Source of the DNA: Intestinimonas butyriciproducens
GTDB lineage: Bacteria > Bacillota > Clostridia > Oscillospirales > Butyricicoccaceae
DNA length: 64,000 nt
Reading direction: 5' to 3'
Assembly: GCF_016901775.1 (NCBI RefSeq)
Contig: NZ_JACJKW010000015.1
Span: forward strand, 18,209-82,208
In this document: piece after piece, positions 7,525 through 16,452 of the stretch
How the letters are laid out: each line of letters starts with the position of its first letter
How positions within the stretch are numbered: position 1 is the first letter of the stretch
The notes under the pieces: model-generated
What the model was told of the DNA's origin: nothing
Database searches by the model: none
What the model saw: the letters and a program-made list of their open reading frames with translations, nothing else
Program-made: the position numbers and the translations under genes

Positions 7525-7972
7525 AATATGGTTTTTCTTTGATGTGGAAACCAAAGATGTCCCGAAGTGGGATAGTAGGCTGAAAATTATCCGTCACCTG
7601 CGCTCCTTGCGTAAAGACTCTAATATTAAAGTCAGATTACTGATGACAACGGGCTGTATCGAATATTGGCTGATGCTGCATTATGAGATGCTTGCTCCTT
7701 CCATCCAAACGCCGGAAGAAAAGAAACGGGTGATGGATCGGCTGTGCGCAAGGGTACCGGAGTATGAAAAAGGTAATGCGGCAGTTACTTCCAAAATCGC
7801 AAAGAATTATCCAACAGCAGTTAAAAATGCCCAAAGGACCATATCTAATTTGCTTGCAGAAGGACTGCCCGGCTTGGAAGATTCTGATGAGAGAAACCGA
7901 TGGTTATGCCAAAAGTGTCTGACTTTTTCCAATGTGCACGAAGCAATTGATTTTTTGCTTCAACTGAGATGA
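7512..7972 (+). pseudogene. RloB-like protein, 5'-truncated
   Basis: About 150 residues that belong to the 3' part of another gene, reading DEIWFFFDVETKDVPKWDSR, a central GCIEYWLMLHYEML and a C-terminal helical region. The acidic WFFFDVE strand and the ExWLLLHFE-like motif match the RloB family, Toprim-like proteins found with restriction and abortive-infection genes. No start codon or N-terminal EGExTE motif remains, because the frame is fused to the VirB4 stub. It ends just before a terminator. The family call is moderate; the truncation is clear. Confidence 0.5.
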
Positions 7973-8010
7973 TGTTTTCGAAAAAAGTCTGAAAAAGTGA
8001 ATAAGGATGA

Positions 8011-8058
8011 AAAGACAGACTGATAGCTGAAAGATTGGCTGACCAGTCTGTCTTTTTG
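8011..8058 (+). terminator. Rho-independent terminator
   Basis: 12-bp perfect stem AAAGACAGACTG / CAGTCTGTCTTT (8011-8022, 8044-8055) followed by a T-rich tail; it closes the RloB-like fragment. Confidence 0.75.
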
Positions 8059-8081
8059 TTTTGGAAGAAAGAGGTGAAGCC

Positions 8082-10098
8082 ATGAGAGATATCAAGATGA
8101 AAGAAAAGGCCGAACCCACGCTGCACACATTGGAAAGGAAAGTGTGGCGGATTAAGGATGCGCAGGGGCTGAGAATGCCGGTGCCCAGGATCGGGAAGGA
8201 GATCGACCGCTTTGGAAGAAGTGGGAAGCAGAATGTTTCCCAGCTATCCCGAATGCGTCCGGAGCAGGGGAAGCCGGAAGAATTCAATGCTCAGGAAGGG
8301 CAGGGGCAGCCCCAAATGGAAGGGGGGCAGGTGGCGAATTTAACGCTGCATACAGAAGAACAGCTGATTCGGAATATAGGACAAGTTTCCCCCCCATGCA
8401 GCGCAGCGTCTAAAAGCAGTTTATTTGAAAAAACAAGCCCAAAAGGCGGCCCAGGCTAAGCAAGCAGAGATCATCCCAGCTCCACCAGTGGAAGCTGCTC
8501 TAACTTCACAGATTACACCCCCCACACCCATGGAGAGAGGGCGGCAAAAAGCAATCTCTGATGCACAGAAAACTGCTGTGCTGCGAAAAGAATGGGCATC
8601 CCTGGCTGAAAAAGAAAACGAACTTTCGATATCAGAATTTGGCCTGAAAGAACAGGGTAAAGCGCTGAAGATAAAGTCAGCAGGAGAAGGGCCTACGGAT
8701 GAACAGCGTACGAGATTTGCTTTCCGTGAGCGGAACCCTTCAGTTAGTGCGCTCAAAGAAAGAAACACTATTGTAAGTGCGTCCCTCAAATCCCGATCGA
8801 CTTCTTCTGTTTCGGCTAGGCAATCCGCAGAAGCTGCGAAACAAGGCAGTGCGGCGATGCTGAAGAGCGGCATGGCCAAACAGGCAAAGGCGCGGGTACA
8901 GAAGCAGGCGGAAGAGCGCCTGAGAGAAACGGTGGTAAAAAAAGCGAAGAAGGTCGTGGCTGCGGCACGAAAACGGGCACAGAAATCCACAAAACAGGCA
9001 GCTCAGGCAGCGGCTATGTTTGCCCGGGTGTTGATTGCCGCTGTTGGTGGTGGTATTTTCGCATTTCTTCTCTTTCTCGTGTTGGCTTTGGGAGCAGTAA
9101 TTGCTTCTCCTTTCGGCATTTTTGCAGCTGGAGAGAATGACACTCCTGGAACTATCGCCCCGTCTGCGGCTATTGCCCAGGTCAATGAAGAATACACGGA
9201 AAAGCTGGAAGAGATCCAAAGTTCTTTTGAAGGCTCTTACAGCCGGATTGAGACTGATGGTGCGCTGCCGGACTGGCGGGAAGTGCTGGCGGTATTCGCT
9301 GTTAAAGTAGCGGGCAGTGATGGAGAAGATGCCACCGATGTGGCCACCTTTGACGAAGATCGGGTAAAACGGCTGAAGAAAGTGTTTTGGGATATGGTGG
9401 AGGTCTGGGGTGAGGTAGTAGAGGTGGAAGAAGGAGAGCTGAAGGTAAAGGTGCTCATTCTACACATCGAAAGTAAGACCGTGGATGAGATGCGGGATTT
9501 TTACCACTTCACCGAATATCAGAATACCGACCTGGATGCGCTGCTGGATGGGCTGGGAATGTTTGACGATATGCTTGGAGATCTGACCATTACCCAGGAG
9601 GATGCTCTTAAACTGCTGGAAAACTTGCCGGAGGGTCTCAATCCTGACCGCAAGGCCGTGATTGAAAAGGCATTGACCCTGGTGGGCAAGGTGAACTACT
9701 TCTGGGGCGGCAAGAGCAACGCCATCGGCTGGGACAGCCGGTGGGGAACTATGCAAAAGGTCACCGCAGAGGGCAGCAAGACCACAGGGACTTATCGGCC
9801 GTACGGCTTGGATTGCTCTGGATTTGTGGATTGGGTCTTTCACAACGCCCTGGGATATAAGCCTGGCCACGGTGGCGGCGCAGCGTCCCAGCATGATTAT
9901 TGCACACCGGTTTCCTGGGCAGATGCTCAGCCGGGTGACCTGGTCTTTTATGGTGATGACAGCCATGTGGGTATCGTAGGGGGCCGGGATGAAGATGGCA
10001 ATCTGCTGATCATCCATTGCTCCAGCGGATCAAATAATGTGGTGATCTCCGGCAAAAAAGGTTTTGACAGCGTAGGCAGACCAGAAGCATTTCGGTAA
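8082..10098 (+). pseudogene. CD1108-family NlpC/P60 cell-wall hydrolase split by a frameshift
   Basis: The N-terminal frame (ATG 8082, MRDIKMKEKAEPTLHTLERK) leaves frame at a run of seven C at 8389-8395. Removing one C joins it in frame to the long downstream part (GQVSP then HAAQRLKAVYLKKQAQKAAQ). The rest has a basic Ala-rich region, one membrane helix (about 9019-9120), a linker, and a C-terminal NlpC/P60 peptidase with catalytic Cys (LDCSGFVDW) and His residues (DDSHVGIVGG, LIIHCSSGS). The family cuts peptidoglycan to let ICE transfer pili through. The break could be a true slip in the C tract, phase variation or a sequencing error. Without the N-terminus, translation might restart at an internal codon near 8425. 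Confidence 0.8.
10011..10098 (+). repeat. Direct repeat copy 1 (3' end of the hydrolase gene)
   Basis: The last 88 bases of the NlpC/P60 gene. A 87-base copy with about 91% identity (seven substitutions, one missing A) lies at 11460-11546, after the HipA-like gene. The two copies bracket the HipA-like kinase and its promoter. Confidence 0.9.
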
Positions 10099-10126
10099 AA
10101 GAAATGGCTTTTCAGTCTGACAGTTG

Positions 10127-10160
10127 GTATACTAGCTGCTTTGCAGCTAGTATACTTTGT
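10127..10160 (+). terminator. Strong terminator hairpin after the hydrolase
   Basis: Perfect 13-bp stem GTATACTAGCTGC / GCAGCTAGTATAC with a 3-base loop (10127-10155), followed by TTTGTTTTT. Probably works in both directions. Confidence 0.8.
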
Positions 10161-10212
10161 TTTTACAGCCGTTTTCTCGTCCCGCAAGCGGGACAACCGA
10201 AAACACGGCCAA

Positions 10213-10244
10213 TATACCACTTCACTGTTGTTTCGTGGTATAAT
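10213..10244 (+). promoter_or_regulatory. Promoter with overlapping operator for the HipA-like gene
   Basis: Inverted repeat TATACCAC (10213-10220) / GTGGTATA (10235-10242) overlaps a consensus TATAAT -10 box (10239-10244). No good -35 is seen, which is compatible with activator or tight repressor control. The GGAGG ribosome site and ATG follow within 25 bases. Confidence 0.55.
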
Positions 10245-10266
10245 AACTTTAAATGGAGGTGAGCAA

Positions 10267-11457
10267 ATGCCGAAAGAGTACGAATTGCGGTTGTTTGATG
10301 AGACCTTGCTGACCTTTACCCTGGAGGAAAAAGGAATCCAGGGCCTTGTGGCTCATGTGACCGGGGTGAAATCAGAAAAACGCAGTCTGCTTCCTTTGGA
10401 ATGGTACGGAGACAGCTGTGATGAAAATTTGCTTCAATGGCTGCGGCGGCGGGTAATTCCCAAAAACCGCACCTTTGTGGACGAGATCTTAAAGACCTTG
10501 GGGCTGTCTGTCAATGACACAAAAGGCATTATTGATGTGTGCAAAGGGCTATCTTTGAATGACAGCTATTGGGTTGTCCCTGCTGGTTTTGAGGGCAGCT
10601 TTGCAGAGTATAATTTGTACGAAAATCGCTTTTCGGAGATCCTGGCTTTGGTAGCCTACACTGGTGCGGGAAGCAGCCATCAAGTGTTTACTACTTCGCC
10701 GGAACTGACCACAGGTGGTATGCTTCCCAAAGCCTGGCGGTTTTTGGGCAAAGAGGGAATTTGGCTGTACAAAGGTGGAACTTCCGGTGCGGCCAATACC
10801 GGAAAAGAGCCATATAGTGAATACTACGCCTGCCAGGTGGCAGAAGCGATGGGACTTCATGCTGTTCAGTATGATTTGGAAAATTGGAAAGGTATCCTGG
10901 CTTCCAAGTGCAAATTGTTTACCGACATACACACTGCATTTGTTCCCATTGGACGGATCGTCACTTCTGGTGGTCTGCCAGCTTGTCTGGCTTATTATGA
11001 AAAGCTGGGTAAGGATGCCTATGAGCAAGTCAAGAGTATGCTGGTGTTTGACGCCGTAATTTACAATGAGGATCGGCATTTCGGCAATTTTGGTATTTTG
11101 CGCAATAACCATACCGGCGAAGTGCTGGGAGCCGCACCAATTTTTGATAATGGCTTGTCGCTGTTTAATTTTGCCATGGAATCCGATCTGGCCAACTTGG
11201 ATGCATATGCCCGTACACGAACGACCCCTTATGGCAGCGTCACTTATGAAGCTATCTGCCGGGAAGTGATGGGGAAGGTGCAGGCAGAACAGCTGAGAAA
11301 GCTGATTGGATTTACCTTTACCCGGCATCCTCACCTCAATCTTCCGGAAGAACGGTTGAAAGCCATTGAAGGACATATGCAAAAGCGTGTTCGTTATTTG
11401 TTGGAGCTGTCCCGAATGAAAAAACGGGAAAGAGCAGAAAGAGCTTCAGAGCGGTGA
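10267..11457 (+). CDS. HipA-like kinase domain protein
   Basis: 396 residues from ATG 10267 (MPKEYELRLFDETLLTFTLE) with a GGAGGTGAG ribosome site. The C-terminal kinase-like half has WLYKGG (ATP-binding Lys) and the catalytic loop AVIYNEDRHFGNFGIL (Asp, His, Asn) with a metal-binding IFDNGLSLF, as in HipA and CtkA-type kinases. The first ~140 residues are unlike E. coli HipA. No HipB-like antitoxin is next to it, so a persistence role is not established; it may phosphorylate a host protein. The gene lies between two copies of the hydrolase 3' end, which suggests later insertion as cargo. Confidence 0.8.
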   Translation: MPKEYELRLFDETLLTFTLEEKGIQGLVAHVTGVKSEKRSLLPLEWYGDSCDENLLQWLRRRVIPKNRTFVDEILKTLGLSVNDTKGIIDVCKGLSLNDSYWVVPAGFEGSFAEYNLYENRFSEILALVAYTGAGSSHQVFTTSPELTTGGMLPKAWRFLGKEGIWLYKGGTSGAANTGKEPYSEYYACQVAEAMGLHAVQYDLENWKGILASKCKLFTDIHTAFVPIGRIVTSGGLPACLAYYEKLGKDAYEQVKSMLVFDAVIYNEDRHFGNFGILRNNHTGEVLGAAPIFDNGLSLFNFAMESDLANLDAYARTRTTPYGSVTYEAICREVMGKVQAEQLRKLIGFTFTRHPHLNLPEERLKAIEGHMQKRVRYLLELSRMKKRERAERASER

Positions 11458-11459
11458 AA

Positions 11460-11546
11460 CATCCATTGCTTCAGCGGATCGAATAATGTGGTGCTCTCCG
11501 GCAAAAAGGTTTTGACAGCGTAGGCAGACCGGAAGTATCTCAGTAA
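11460..11546 (+). repeat. Direct repeat copy 2 (orphan 3' end of the hydrolase gene)
   Basis: Matches 10011-10098 at about 91% identity, including the TAA equivalent at 11544-11546, but lacks any upstream part of the gene. It has drifted and lost one A from an A run, so the duplication is not recent, or the second copy derives from a related element. Confidence 0.9.
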
Positions 11547-11548
11547 TA

Positions 11549-11577
11549 TTGACATTTCAGCGGCCTTGAATTATACT
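11549..11577 (+). promoter_or_regulatory. Promoter of the antisense RNA
   Basis: TTGACA (11549-11554), 17-base spacer, TATACT (11572-11577). Near consensus; no reading frame follows, only the hairpin RNA antisense to the small toxin gene. Confidence 0.7.
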
Positions 11578-11583
11578 GAACAT

Positions 11584-11673
11584 AGAAAAAGGGTGCCACC
11601 GGCAAACGGTTAGCCCCCTACCTGATTACTGAAGTAACCGCTGGTTTGGGAAGGCCGGGCGGTTACTTCTTTT
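11584..11673 (+). ncRNA. RatA-like antisense RNA of a type I toxin-antitoxin pair
   Basis: A short transcript is expected from the promoter above to the terminator hairpin at 11631-11669 (GAAGTAACCGC / GCGGTTACTTC). Its 3' end is complementary to the last codons and 3' end of the toxin message on the opposite strand, the arrangement of txpA/ratA and bsrG/SR4-type pairs. Boundaries are inferred from the promoter and terminator. Confidence 0.6.
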
Positions 11674-11749
11674 TATTGGCCTGAATGAACAGGGCAATAA
11701 TGGCAACGACTAAAATACCTGTCTGAATCAGATCAGAATATGTAACCAT
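11663..11749 (-). CDS. Small holin-like type I toxin
   Basis: 28 residues: MVTYSDLIQTGILVVAIIAL then FIQANKKK. One hydrophobic membrane helix with a polar start and a basic tail is the classic form of TxpA/Fst-like and putative holin-like toxins. A purine-rich ribosome site (AAAGGGGGG) precedes the ATG at 11749. The 3' end overlaps the antisense RNA terminator. Expected to insert in the membrane and stop growth if the RNA antitoxin is lost, keeping the mobile element in the cell. Confidence 0.75.
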   Translation of the reverse strand: MVTYSDLIQTGILVVAIIALFIQANKKK

Positions 11750-11772
11750 TGTCAGCCCCCCCTTTCTATAAA

Positions 11773-11853
11773 GATCAGGGGGCAAGAAGCGCCCCTGATC
11801 TGGTCAGGGGAACTAAAAAGTGGGAAATCCTTTGAGATTTCCCACTTTTTCTT
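11773..11853. terminator. Two hairpins including a bidirectional terminator
   Basis: GATCAGGGG / CCCCTGATC (11773-11799), then a perfect 15-bp stem AAAAAGTGGGAAATC / GATTTCCCACTTTTT (11815-11850) with T runs on both strands. The second would isolate the small toxin locus from the next gene. Confidence 0.75.
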
Positions 11854-11874
11854 TGCTGGGAAAGGAGGATCAAT

Positions 11875-12545
11875 TTGAAGGGAATAAAAGTGAAAAAGTA
11901 TAGGGGGATTGTCCGGCGTATGATGGAACGGCTTTCAGAAAACGGAAAGGATTGGGCGAAGCCTCGTTCCACTGTTATCCAGGCATATAAATCTCCGCTT
12001 TGTGATCAAATGCACAGCTCAGATAGAAGAAATCTTGATGGCGGAGCTGATCAACAACTAAGCCTGTTCCCTTCGGAGAAAGAACAAATACAGAAAATTG
12101 ATGAAGCAGAGAATGCGGAAGCATCCTCTGCTTTTTCTGTTTCCCGACCTGTGGGCTGTATCGAATATCTTGGAACAGATGGAATGCCAGTGGAAACTGT
12201 GGAGTATGCGGATGCAGAGCGATTTGTCCGGGATATTAAAGAGGAAACCTTCTACGGTGCACCCTTTACCCTTGTTTTCTACCGGGACAAGCAGGGACAC
12301 ACGATGTCACAGGAGTTTTTGATGGAGCTTGACCCTCCACCGATGGGATTTCGTGTGGAGGACGCCCCTGTGTTGGCTGCGCAGCGGGAACAGACATCCC
12401 GGTATGAGGTTGTTGTTTATCACCCTTTTGAGAATGGTTTTGATGAAAAACTGGACTATCCCACACTGGAAGAAGCGAAGGAAATCGCGCAGAAGTATGT
12501 GGAAGGCTCCATGGAGCCGGATGGCTTTGCCTACGCTCGGCGTTC
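11875..12545 (+). pseudogene. YodL-domain ICE protein, 3'-truncated
   Basis: Starts at TTG 11875, six bases after a strong AAAGGAGG site. The N-terminal part (KVKKYRGIVRRMMERLSENG) and the YodL-like part (SRYEVVVYHPFENGFDEKLD, then YPTLEEAKEIAQKYVEGSM) match large ICE accessory proteins. At about 12540 the frame passes into unrelated residues and stops at 12588, where a different gene begins in another frame. The downstream domains of the protein are lost. Confidence 0.65.
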
Positions 12546-13156
12546 ATCAGCTCACGGGCAACGTAGAGGAATACAATCAATTTTTTGAAGCGTTAAAGCA
12601 GATTTCCCCAGTCCCTGTAGCCTTTGAACAAATAGAAAGCGGCGCCAACGGATATTACCATTTAGAGGACAGACGCATTGCAATTCAAGAAAACATCAGC
12701 GAATTGCAGACGGTCAAAACCGCTGTTCATGAAATCGCCCACGCAAAGCTGCACGCTTTACCTGAAAAGGAAGCTCAACCGGACGCGGTTAAAATTGACC
12801 GACGCACCCGTGAGGTGCAGGCGGAAAGCGTGGCGTATACCGTATGCCAGCACTTTGGTATTGATACCTCCGATTACTCATTCGGATATATTGCAAGCTG
12901 GAGCAGCGGACGGGAAACGGAGGAACTGAAAGCCTCTCTTGAAACAATCCGTAATACGGCGGCAGAATTTATTGACGCAATCGAGGATAAATTTTTAGAG
13001 CGTGAACAGGCGCAGAACAAGGCCGCTGAACGGTCAAAGCCTGTAAAAGCCCAAACCGGAAAAAAGAAATCTATCAAAAAGCAGCTTGCCGAAAACAAAG
13101 GGAAATCGGCGGCGCCAAAAAAATCCGCACCCAAAAAGGAGGAACTTTCCCTATGA
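12540..13156 (+). pseudogene. ArdC/LtrC-like antirestriction protein, C-terminal part
   Basis: The frame reads LTGNVEEYNQFFEALKQISP, KTAVHEIAHAKLHAL and VQAESVAYTVCQHFGIDTSD and ends in a Lys/Ala-rich tail. The HEIAH zinc-metallopeptidase motif and the flanking QAESVAY match the C-terminal domain of ArdC/LtrC-type ICE proteins. The N-terminal ssDNA-binding domain is missing; the joint is with the YodL-like gene in a different frame. The 3' end overlaps the next gene by 4 bases, as in the intact operon. Full proteins of this kind protect incoming single-stranded DNA from restriction. Confidence 0.75.
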
Positions 13157-13362
13157 TACATTTTTCAGACGAGGAAATAAATTTGATTTGTATTTTTGAT
13201 ATGTCCTGTAAAAGCGCTTTAATCGCCGATATGCAGGACGCATTATTTTATATGGAGGACGACGAATTAAAGAGTATAACCAAAAATATCATAGCAAAAT
13301 TCCGGGCTATGACCGACCTTGAATTTTCGGCGATTGAATTTATACCGCCGTTTGGGGGGTGA
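13153..13362 (+). CDS. TTRAP-family transposon-transfer assisting protein
   Basis: 69 residues, MIHFSDEEINLICIFDMSCK and ending DLEFSAIEFIPPFGG. This matches the short acidic TTRAP proteins found between ArdC-like and DUF3846 genes in Firmicutes ICEs. It overlaps both neighbours by 3-4 bases. Molecular role unknown. Confidence 0.75.
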   Translation: MIHFSDEEINLICIFDMSCKSALIADMQDALFYMEDDELKSITKNIIAKFRAMTDLEFSAIEFIPPFGG

Positions 13363-13856
13363 TGAGGTTGAGTGATACCATTCGCGCATTGGTTGTAGAG
13401 CCGTGCAAGGAACCGTACATAAAAGACATTGAAAGCGGTTTGGAATCCCTGCAAAAAGAAGTCGGCGGCCTCATTGAAGCCTTTTATCCGTATGAGGACG
13501 CTGTTTGTATTATCTGTAATGAGGAAGGCAAAATAAACGGCCTTCCTCTGAACCGCGCCATCTATGACGACGACAAAAATATGATTGAAATTATGGCGGG
13601 GACATTCCTTGTTACGGGTCTTACAGAAGAAAATTTCGGGAGCTTATCGGACGAGCAGGTATTAAAATACGGGGATATGTTCAAAAACCCGGAGACCTTT
13701 TTAAGTATCGGCGGGGAAATCATTGCCCTGCCGTATAAGGCGGAGGATAAAAAGCCCTCTATCCGGCAGCAGCTTGCGGCAATAAAGGAAAATACCGCGG
13801 AGAAAAAGGACATTCCCAAAACGAAAAATAAAGAGATTGGAGGCGAGAGCTTATGA
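13359..13856 (+). CDS. DUF3846 ICE protein
   Basis: About 163-165 residues. The family core starts LSDTIRALVVEPCKEPYIKD and includes CIICNEEGKINGLPLNRAIY and a DIIEIMAGTF-like strand, as in DUF3846 proteins, which resemble ocr/ArdA-neighbour proteins of conjugative elements. Possible starts are GTG 13359, ATG 13362 or TTG 13368; the last has the best-spaced GGGGGG site. The basic C-terminal tail repeats the KKPSIRQQLAA motif seen in neighbouring ICE genes (compare KKSIKKQLAENK in the ArdC-like protein). It overlaps the next gene by 4 bases. Confidence 0.75.
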   Translation: MMRLSDTIRALVVEPCKEPYIKDIESGLESLQKEVGGLIEAFYPYEDAVCIICNEEGKINGLPLNRAIYDDDKNMIEIMAGTFLVTGLTEENFGSLSDEQVLKYGDMFKNPETFLSIGGEIIALPYKAEDKKPSIRQQLAAIKENTAEKKDIPKTKNKEIGGESL

Positions 13857-14930
13857 GCGGTGAAAGCTATGTATTTCAGTTTACCCTTGTAAATAAACAA
13901 GACCCTGAGAATACCGTGGATATTACCTTTCCCACAACGGCGGAGGCAATAAACAGCGCGCTCAAAGAAATAGGGCTGCCCGAAAATGCAAGCCGTGATT
14001 TATATTTCCTGATAAGGTTTGAAACGCCTTACGAGGATTTTCAAACAATAGACAACATCTGTGAAACTACCTATGTATCAGGGAATAAGGTATATGAAAA
14101 CAGCATAAACGAACTGAATTATCTTGCGGAGCTATTGGACGGTATGACGCCTGACGAGAAACTTGTTTTTTCGGCGGCGATTGAAGCGGGCGAGCATTGC
14201 ATGTATATATCAGACCTCATAAACCTTGCGCAGAATACGGAGTGTTACAATGTTATAGACAATATATACGATTATGAAGATGTAACGCGGTATTTTCTTG
14301 CTGAACGCGGAGTTGACATATCCGGGCTTGGATTTTTAATTGATTACATTAACTTTGAAAAATGCGGCAAGGATTTATGCAAAGAAGATGGCGGCGTCCT
14401 GCTTGACGGGTGTTATCTTGAAACGAACCGCGCCCGTTTTGCGGAGGTATATAACGGAGATATTTTTACTGTTCCCGAACAGTACCGGGTTGTACCCTTT
14501 GCGCGCGAACCGGATTTTTTGGATAGGAAGGTTGAGCGTTCTATGGAACTGGCATTAGACCTTGACAGCTTCTTCCGTTCCCACGATAAAGAGTACGGCG
14601 AAAAATACTCTGCCGTGGACGTACCCGAACATTTATCCGATTGCCTTTTAGAAAACAACCTTGATAAAATCAAGGAAATGCTTGCAGATTTGGGGCAGCT
14701 TGAAAACGATGTGCTTCCGTCGGAGCTTGCGGAATATGAAAAGATATTTTTGGCAGACATACCGGAAAAGCAGGAAAGAGATTTTGAAAAGCCGGGGCGC
14801 CATTTGATACATGTTCAGTCGGCCTGCAACAGCAACTATAAAGGGATGATTGCTTTTGTGGGCGACGACGGCAAGGTGTATTTGGGAAAACAGGAAAACT
14901 ATCTTTTCCGAACGGAGCATATTCCATTCT
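13853..14930 (+). pseudogene. ArdA-family antirestriction protein, 3' end lost
   Basis: Starts MSGESYVFQFTLVNKQDPEN and runs through an acidic alpha-beta protein with the ArdA pattern (YFLAERGVDISGLGFLIDYI, FEKCGKDLCKEDGG). ArdA mimics DNA to block type I restriction. A second region (residues about 225-355) continues beyond the usual ArdA length. After about 14930 the frame (ending at 15019) only reads the complement of the convergent relaxase gene, so the natural 3' end is missing and about 30 foreign residues replace it. The core may still fold. Confidence 0.7.
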
Positions 14931-16133
14931 ATGCAGTTCCTTTTTCTGCTGTGCCAGTTCTCCGGCGGCACGGTTTAATGCGTCAATCGGCAGCGCTTCT
15001 TTCCCTTTCAGATATTTAGCCGAAGCCTCAAACAAAACGATTTCCCTGCGGTATTTATTTTCAAAGGCGGCCTTGTTTTTCGCTCTTTTGTATTTCTCGT
15101 AAACCGGCTTACAAGCGGAGTGGGTCTCAGCGTGTTTTATCAGGAGGGCGGTTTCGTTTATACTCTTTTCCGTCCCCTTGATTTGCTCCGAAACGTCGTC
15201 AAAAGAGGCGTGTATTTTCTCTGTTTCCCGTTCCAATTCCTCATACGTACTGATGTTGTGTTCGGTCAGGAAATTCAGCGTTTTGCTCGCCTGTTTCAAA
15301 TTATACAGCTTCGCCCAATGCTCGTAGCCCTTGCTTTCCTGCGCCTTGATATTGTTTTGAATATCTATCAAAAGATTGATACGGCGCTCCGGTCTCGGTG
15401 ATTTTGTTCTCTGGGCGATCCTGCCTTTGATTGCTTCTTCGGTATAGCGCGGGCCTAAGGTCTTGCCCCTTGTAAACCGTTCTTTTCCCTTTGGGCGGAA
15501 TGAAATGTATTTGCCCTGCTTTATCTCATAGCCGGCAATCTCCATACGCAGGAGAAAATCTTCAAAGTCTGTTGCCCGTGAAACCACCTTGTCAATATCC
15601 GCTTTTATCTGCGCTTTCCAGCTCGTGCCCTGTTGGGCGGCGGTGTGTTCTATGTAGCTTTTGCCTTTATTCTCATTTGGCGGTATGACGGACAAACCGT
15701 GCTCCCCGCACAGCCGGTCGCTGATACGTCGGACGCGGCTTTTCCACTTCCGGTTGACATGGCTGTGTTTGAAGTCAACAAAGCTGACATCGTTAAAAAT
15801 GATGTGGTTATGGATATGGCCGCGGTCTATGTGCGTTGTCAGCACATATTCATATTTGCCGCCCAAAACCTCCTCCGCAAGCTGTTTCCCTATCTCGTGC
15901 GCCTGTTCCGGCGTGGTCTCGCCGGGCTTAAACGCCTGTATCAAGTGCCGGGCTAAATGCGGGCCCGGCTCCCGCGCCTTTTCCCGCGTCCATTCAAATT
16001 CAATATCCGCTGTTTCCGGGGCACAGCCGTAGGAATATACCAGTAGCGTACCGTCCGTTTTGGCAGGGTTACAGATATAGTCAACCGCCTTTTTCAGCGT
16101 AGCGTTGATAGGATGGTTCTTTGTAATTGCCAT
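14925..16133 (-). CDS. MobA/MobP-type relaxase, C-terminus truncated
   Basis: ATG 16133, MAITKNHPINATLKKAVDYI. The N-terminal relaxase domain has the metal-binding histidine motif (HIDRGHIHNHIIFNDVSF, about residues 100-117), and the catalytic Tyr is probably the conserved one of the DYICNP motif. A coiled helical region follows (residues 280-400). After RAAGELAQQKKELHR (about 14930) the frame continues to a stop at 14670 only through the complement of the ArdA gene, so the C-terminus is foreign. The start overlaps mobC by 40 bases. Nicking activity could persist because the catalytic domain is complete. Confidence 0.8.
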
Positions 16134-16423
16134 ATCTCGCCGAGCCTTTCCCGAAGCTCCGTAATATCCCCGCGGTATATATCACCGGTGGAATTGACGC
16201 GCTTTGCAATCTGGTTTATGTTGCGGCCGATTGCGCGGAGCTCCTTATTCATCTCTTTTATGTTGGCGGTGTCGGTATAAATAATATACCCGTCAATCGC
16301 CATTTTCCGTATGTACGCGCCGATTTGGGAAGTAGGCAGCAGCTTCATTTTCTCGTCAATCAGCCGCCGTTCTTCCTCTGTCAGCCATATTTTAAGCTGT
16401 ATATTGCGTTTCCTGTTCACCAT
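16094..16423 (-). CDS. MobC-type relaxosome protein
   Basis: 109 residues from ATG 16423 (MVNRKRNIQLKIWLTEEERR) with a CGGAGG ribosome site. The ribbon-helix-helix-like N-terminus and C-terminal LRAIGRNINQIAKRVNSTGD are the MobC signature. It helps the relaxase melt the oriT. An in-frame upstream start at 16516 would add 31 residues that lie in the oriT-like region and is rejected. Confidence 0.85.
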   Translation of the reverse strand: MVNRKRNIQLKIWLTEEERRLIDEKMKLLPTSQIGAYIRKMAIDGYIIYTDTANIKEMNKELRAIGRNINQIAKRVNSTGDIYRGDITELRERLGEIWQLQRTILSTLR

Positions 16424-16452
16424 AGCGTAAGCCTCCGATAAATTAGGGTTTA

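Noticed and set aside
10267..11457. A HipBA toxin-antitoxin pair
   Set aside because: No small HTH antitoxin gene is present on either side of the HipA-like gene; only terminators, a promoter and the direct repeats were found.
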